Shown here in pieces: positions 5,410-7,490 of a stretch of DNA of 7,490 bases. Numbering within the stretch: position 1 is the stretch's first letter; each line of letters begins with the position of its first letter. The stretch comes from Chitinophagaceae bacterium (lineage in GTDB: Bacteria > Bacteroidota > Bacteroidia > Chitinophagales > Chitinophagaceae): positions 1 to 7,490 of the forward strand of contig JACVCQ010000107.1 of assembly GCA_016741945.1 (NCBI GenBank), read 5' to 3'. The translations under genes were made by a program, and so were the position numbers. Under the pieces are notes generated by a model. The model had not been told where the DNA came from. It saw only the letters and a list, made by a program, of their open reading frames with translations, and made no database searches.

Positions 5410-6732
5410 TCAGTTTTCTATTTCATGAAATAGGATTCCTTCTTTTTCTAACATGGTCAATACCGGTGTATAGATCGAAGGAATAGTAGGAATATGCAAG
5501 CCTTTTGCTGTCAATGATTTTTCGCCAATCAAAATGGCAGCAATTCCCAAGGGTAACCCCACAGTTTTAGCCATGGCTGTACGTTTATGATCTTCACCTT
5601 TTACTACCAAACTGCTTTTAACAGTTTTTTGTTGTCCATTGAACGCATAGTCGATTTCATGTAGCATGACGATCATGTCTTTATCATGCGGTTCCAATAT
5701 CCAGGATGATTCCATTCGCCATTGAAGAATATCAGCGGCTGAGCATGTGCCTTTATTGATGAGCAATTCAGAACTGTTCAATCCCAGACTTACCAGCATA
5801 TGTTGAATCAATGGGTCATTGGAAAGATGTTCCACTGAAATAGATAATTGATGATTTTGAATATGCGATCTTAAAAAATCTTGCATGCACAGTCCATCCG
5901 TTGCATAAGTTAGAGATTCATCGGTGAGTCTCAGATCTACGATTGCGGCCCATCCTTTACAAAAATCAGGATATCGGAGTGTCGTTCTGATGAATTCATA
6001 ACAAGTTTGTAGATCGTATTTATCGATATAACTCAAAGAATCTCTATTAGCGTAATACGCCAGCGTACCAATTGCCGGCATTTCTACTGTGCCACACTGA
6101 TGGAATAATTGATCGTAAGTAAGTTCTTGTTCTTCACCCGCTTTCAAAAAAACAGCACCCGCCTTACCTGCCAAAACCACATTGCGAGGATTCCAACTGA
6201 TTTTATAATGCCACGGATTGTTATCACTTTCAGGCGCTACCAAACCACCACAGTGCGATTTAAAAGCATGTATACGTCCACCTTGCGCTTTGATACGATG
6301 AATCAGTTGCATGGCACTCATGTGATCGATGCCGGGATCTAATCCCATTTCACATAAAAAGAGCAGTCCCTTATCTGTAATTTGTTGATGCAATGCTTTA
6401 ATCTGTTCATCCACATAAGAAGCAGTGAGCAAATGTTTTCCGAGACTCAAACAATCCATGGCCACATGGTAATGAAGGGCGGGAGGCATTAATGAGATCA
6501 CTACATGAGCAGATGCGATTAATGCCTTTCTTTTTTCCGTATCCAGAATATCTATCTGAACTGCAACTGTATGAGGTTCAGTGCCCAGTTTCTGCAAAAC
6601 TGTTGCATGATCCACATCCGCAACGGTCAATTTCCATTTTCTGCTACGGGTTTCTCTTTTGAGATAATCGATCAAAACAGTGGCAGATTTACCGGCGCCG
6701 AAAACTAAGATATGCGTGGTTGGAAAAAACAT
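5410..6732 (-). CDS. Saccharopine dehydrogenase (reductase) family protein
   Basis: A 440-residue NAD(P)-dependent oxidoreductase of the LYS9/saccharopine-reductase type common in Bacteroidota. An N-terminal Rossmann strand and glycine motif 'ILVFGAGKSA' (8-17) come first. 'VISLMPPALHYHVA' (79-92), 'LLTASYVDEQI' (101-111), 'EMGLDPGIDHMSAM' (128-141) and 'GGLVAPESDNNPW' (162-174) follow, with 'AMAKTVGLPLGIAA' (386-399) near the C-terminus. Family knowledge suggests interconversion of saccharopine with glutamate and aminoadipate semialdehyde in lysine metabolism; the substrate of this protein is inferred, and degradation is more likely than synthesis because bacteria usually make lysine via diaminopimelate. 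I chose the ATG at 6732 because the Rossmann strand begins seven residues later and the length fits the family. The frame stays open to an ATG at 6843, but the extra 37 residues look like untranslated leader. Convergent with rnr; no partner gene is in the window. Confidence 0.88.
   Translation of the reverse strand: MFFPTTHILVFGAGKSATVLIDYLKRETRSRKWKLTVADVDHATVLQKLGTEPHTVAVQIDILDTEKRKALIASAHVVISLMPPALHYHVAMDCLSLGKHLLTASYVDEQIKALHQQITDKGLLFLCEMGLDPGIDHMSAMQLIHRIKAQGGRIHAFKSHCGGLVAPESDNNPWHYKISWNPRNVVLAGKAGAVFLKAGEEQELTYDQLFHQCGTVEMPAIGTLAYYANRDSLSYIDKYDLQTCYEFIRTTLRYPDFCKGWAAIVDLRLTDESLTYATDGLCMQDFLRSHIQNHQLSISVEHLSNDPLIQHMLVSLGLNSSELLINKGTCSAADILQWRMESSWILEPHDKDMIVMLHEIDYAFNGQQKTVKSSLVVKGEDHKRTAMAKTVGLPLGIAAILIGEKSLTAKGLHIPTIPSIYTPVLTMLEKEGILFHEIEN
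5418..5433. other. Perfect 16-bp palindrome at the convergent gene ends
   Basis: CTATTTCATGAAATAG reads the same on both strands and lies 20 bp after the rnr stop, inside the last codons of the minus-strand gene. On the plus strand it is followed by a T-rich stretch (5437-5449), so it might form a weak terminator for rnr. The stem is AT-rich with at most six paired bases around a CATG loop, which is poor for a terminator. No better terminator is visible in the 12-bp gap (5398-5409). Confidence 0.25.
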
Positions 6733-6881
6733 GACGCAAGCTAAGTAGAAATAAGGAATGTGAAATCTGTAAAGATCAAGTACTAAAGACAGGCTATGAA
6801 TAGCTTGTATGTTCTTATGAAAGTTCCGGTTTCGTTGTAACATATCAAAAAATCATCCGTTTAACTTAAAAAATCACCTAT
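6733..6881. other. Divergent intergenic region of 149 bp
   Basis: This region must hold the promoters of both the saccharopine dehydrogenase gene (leftward) and the DUF2807 gene (rightward). I see no tRNA, riboswitch or strong repeat. A small inverted repeat, GCTAT-GA-ATAGC (6793-6804), is present. The bases just before the DUF2807 start are A-rich (6861-6881), typical of Bacteroidota translation starts without a Shine-Dalgarno sequence. No good TAnnTTTG box is visible on the plus strand. Confidence 0.5.
6819..6852 (-). promoter_or_regulatory. Weak candidate promoter for the saccharopine dehydrogenase gene
   Basis: On the minus strand TTTTTTG (6852-6846) is followed after 19 bp by GAACTTTC (6826-6819). 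The spacing fits the Bacteroidota -33 TTTG / -7 TAnnTTTG pattern, but the -7 box matches only four of six fixed bases. The implied leader would be about 80 nt. It may be a chance match. Confidence 0.18.
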
Positions 6882-7490
6882 ATGAAACAAGTCATATCAT
6901 TGTTCGTTTCGGTATTTATATTAACCGGAGCTCTTTCCGCACAAAAAACCATACGTGATGCCAATGCCCAGAATCGTAATGGATTAAAGAATTTCCATTC
7001 GGTACAAGTCTCCGGTGGAATCGATCTGTATCTCACCCAATCATCTGAAGAAGCAGTGGCTGTGAGTGCGTCTTCGGAAGAATATCGTGATAAGATCATC
7101 ACAGAAGTGGTAGATGGGGTATTGAAGATCTACTATGAGAAAAAAAATGGCTGGAATTGGGGAATGAATAGTGGTAATAAAAAACTTAAAGCGTATGTAT
7201 CTGTAAAGAATTTGGATCAATTAAGTGCTTCAGGAGGATCAGATGTGGCATTTGAAAGTGTGATCAAGAGCAATAAGTTGAGTATTTCAATTTCGGGTGG
7301 TTCAGACCTAAAAGGAGAAGTAGCCTGCGATGATTTGAGTCTTACAGCCAGTGGTGGTAGTGACGCCGATCTGAAAGGAAGGGCCTCCAAAGCTAGAATT
7401 AGTGCGTCGGGTGGAAGTGATGTGGGTGGCTATGGTTTAATCACCGATGTATGTAATGTAATTTCCAGCGGAGGAAGTGATGTGTCTATC
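6882..7490 (+). CDS. Secreted DUF2807 (head GIN domain) protein, 5' part
   Basis: The frame runs open from the ATG at 6882 to the right edge, giving 203 residues with no stop, so the protein is cut by the window. Residues 1-20 are a signal peptide: Lys at 2, a hydrophobic core, and a likely cleavage after 'LSA' before Gln21. The mature part resembles DUF2807 (Pfam PF10988, named as a putative auto-transporter adhesin head GIN domain): 'FHSVQVSGGIDLYLTQ' (38-53), a Trp-containing turn 'NGWNWGMN' (89-96), then 'LKAYVSVKNLDQLSASGGSD' (102-121). GGSD recurs at 118, 139, 158, 177 and 197, spaced 19-21 residues, as expected for successive rungs of a beta-helix. Codons differ between copies, so the repeat is kept at protein level. 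The function is unknown; a periplasmic or surface location is inferred from the signal peptide. Transcribed divergently from the saccharopine dehydrogenase gene. Confidence 0.87.
   Translation, partial: MKQVISLFVSVFILTGALSAQKTIRDANAQNRNGLKNFHSVQVSGGIDLYLTQSSEEAVAVSASSEEYRDKIITEVVDGVLKIYYEKKNGWNWGMNSGNKKLKAYVSVKNLDQLSASGGSDVAFESVIKSNKLSISISGGSDLKGEVACDDLSLTASGGSDADLKGRASKARISASGGSDVGGYGLITDVCNVISSGGSDVSI

Noticed and set aside
6733..6843. In-frame extension of the saccharopine dehydrogenase gene to an ATG at 6843 (37 extra residues).
   Set aside because: The extra segment has no family similarity that I recognise and precedes the Rossmann strand, and the 440-residue form has the family's usual length.
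6878..7102. Minus-strand open frame opposite the DUF2807 start.
   Set aside because: The plus strand there encodes a signal peptide and a recognisable DUF2807 N-terminus.
1..7490. A new multi-gene defence, mobile or biosynthetic system.
   Set aside because: Every sizeable gene fits a known housekeeping or common Bacteroidota family, and no transposase, integrase, toxin or nuclease partner genes are seen.

Overview
The window looks like an ordinary chromosomal segment from the phylum Bacteroidota, most likely family Chitinophagaceae. The reasons are moderate-to-low GC, starts without Shine-Dalgarno sequences but with A-rich leaders, a DUF3822 gene overlapping rsmD, the Bacteroidota-type LpxK and RNase R sequences, a saccharopine-reductase-like protein of the kind common in this phylum, and a secreted DUF2807 (head GIN) protein. 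The taxon comes from remembered family features, not a search.

Layout. On the plus strand, a DUF3822 gene cut by the left edge (2-385) overlaps rsmD (382-924) by 4 bp. A 133-bp inverted-repeat element (915-1047) follows, covering the last codons and stop of rsmD and ending 6 bp before the next start. A tight plus-strand cluster comes next: bioD (1054-1701), 5-formyltetrahydrofolate cyclo-ligase (1711-2280), lpxK (2270-3355) and rnr (3352-5397), with junctions of +9, -11 and -4 bp. A saccharopine dehydrogenase family gene (5410-6732, minus) converges on rnr with a 12-bp gap. It is divergent from a secreted DUF2807 protein (6882-7490, plus) that runs off the right edge.

Function. The cluster mixes housekeeping jobs: 16S rRNA methylation, biotin synthesis, folate recycling, lipid A 4'-phosphorylation and RNA degradation. 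The genes share transcription by spacing, not a single pathway. The saccharopine reductase-like enzyme probably acts in lysine/saccharopine metabolism, and the DUF2807 protein is a periplasmic or surface beta-helix protein of unknown role.

I see no phage, CRISPR, toxin-antitoxin or defence system, and no convincing new multi-gene system. The points most worth a second look are the heptad-built, MITE-like inverted repeat between rsmD and bioD, the GPPY in place of the expected DPPY in the RsmD catalytic motif, and the regular GGSD ladder of the DUF2807 protein.
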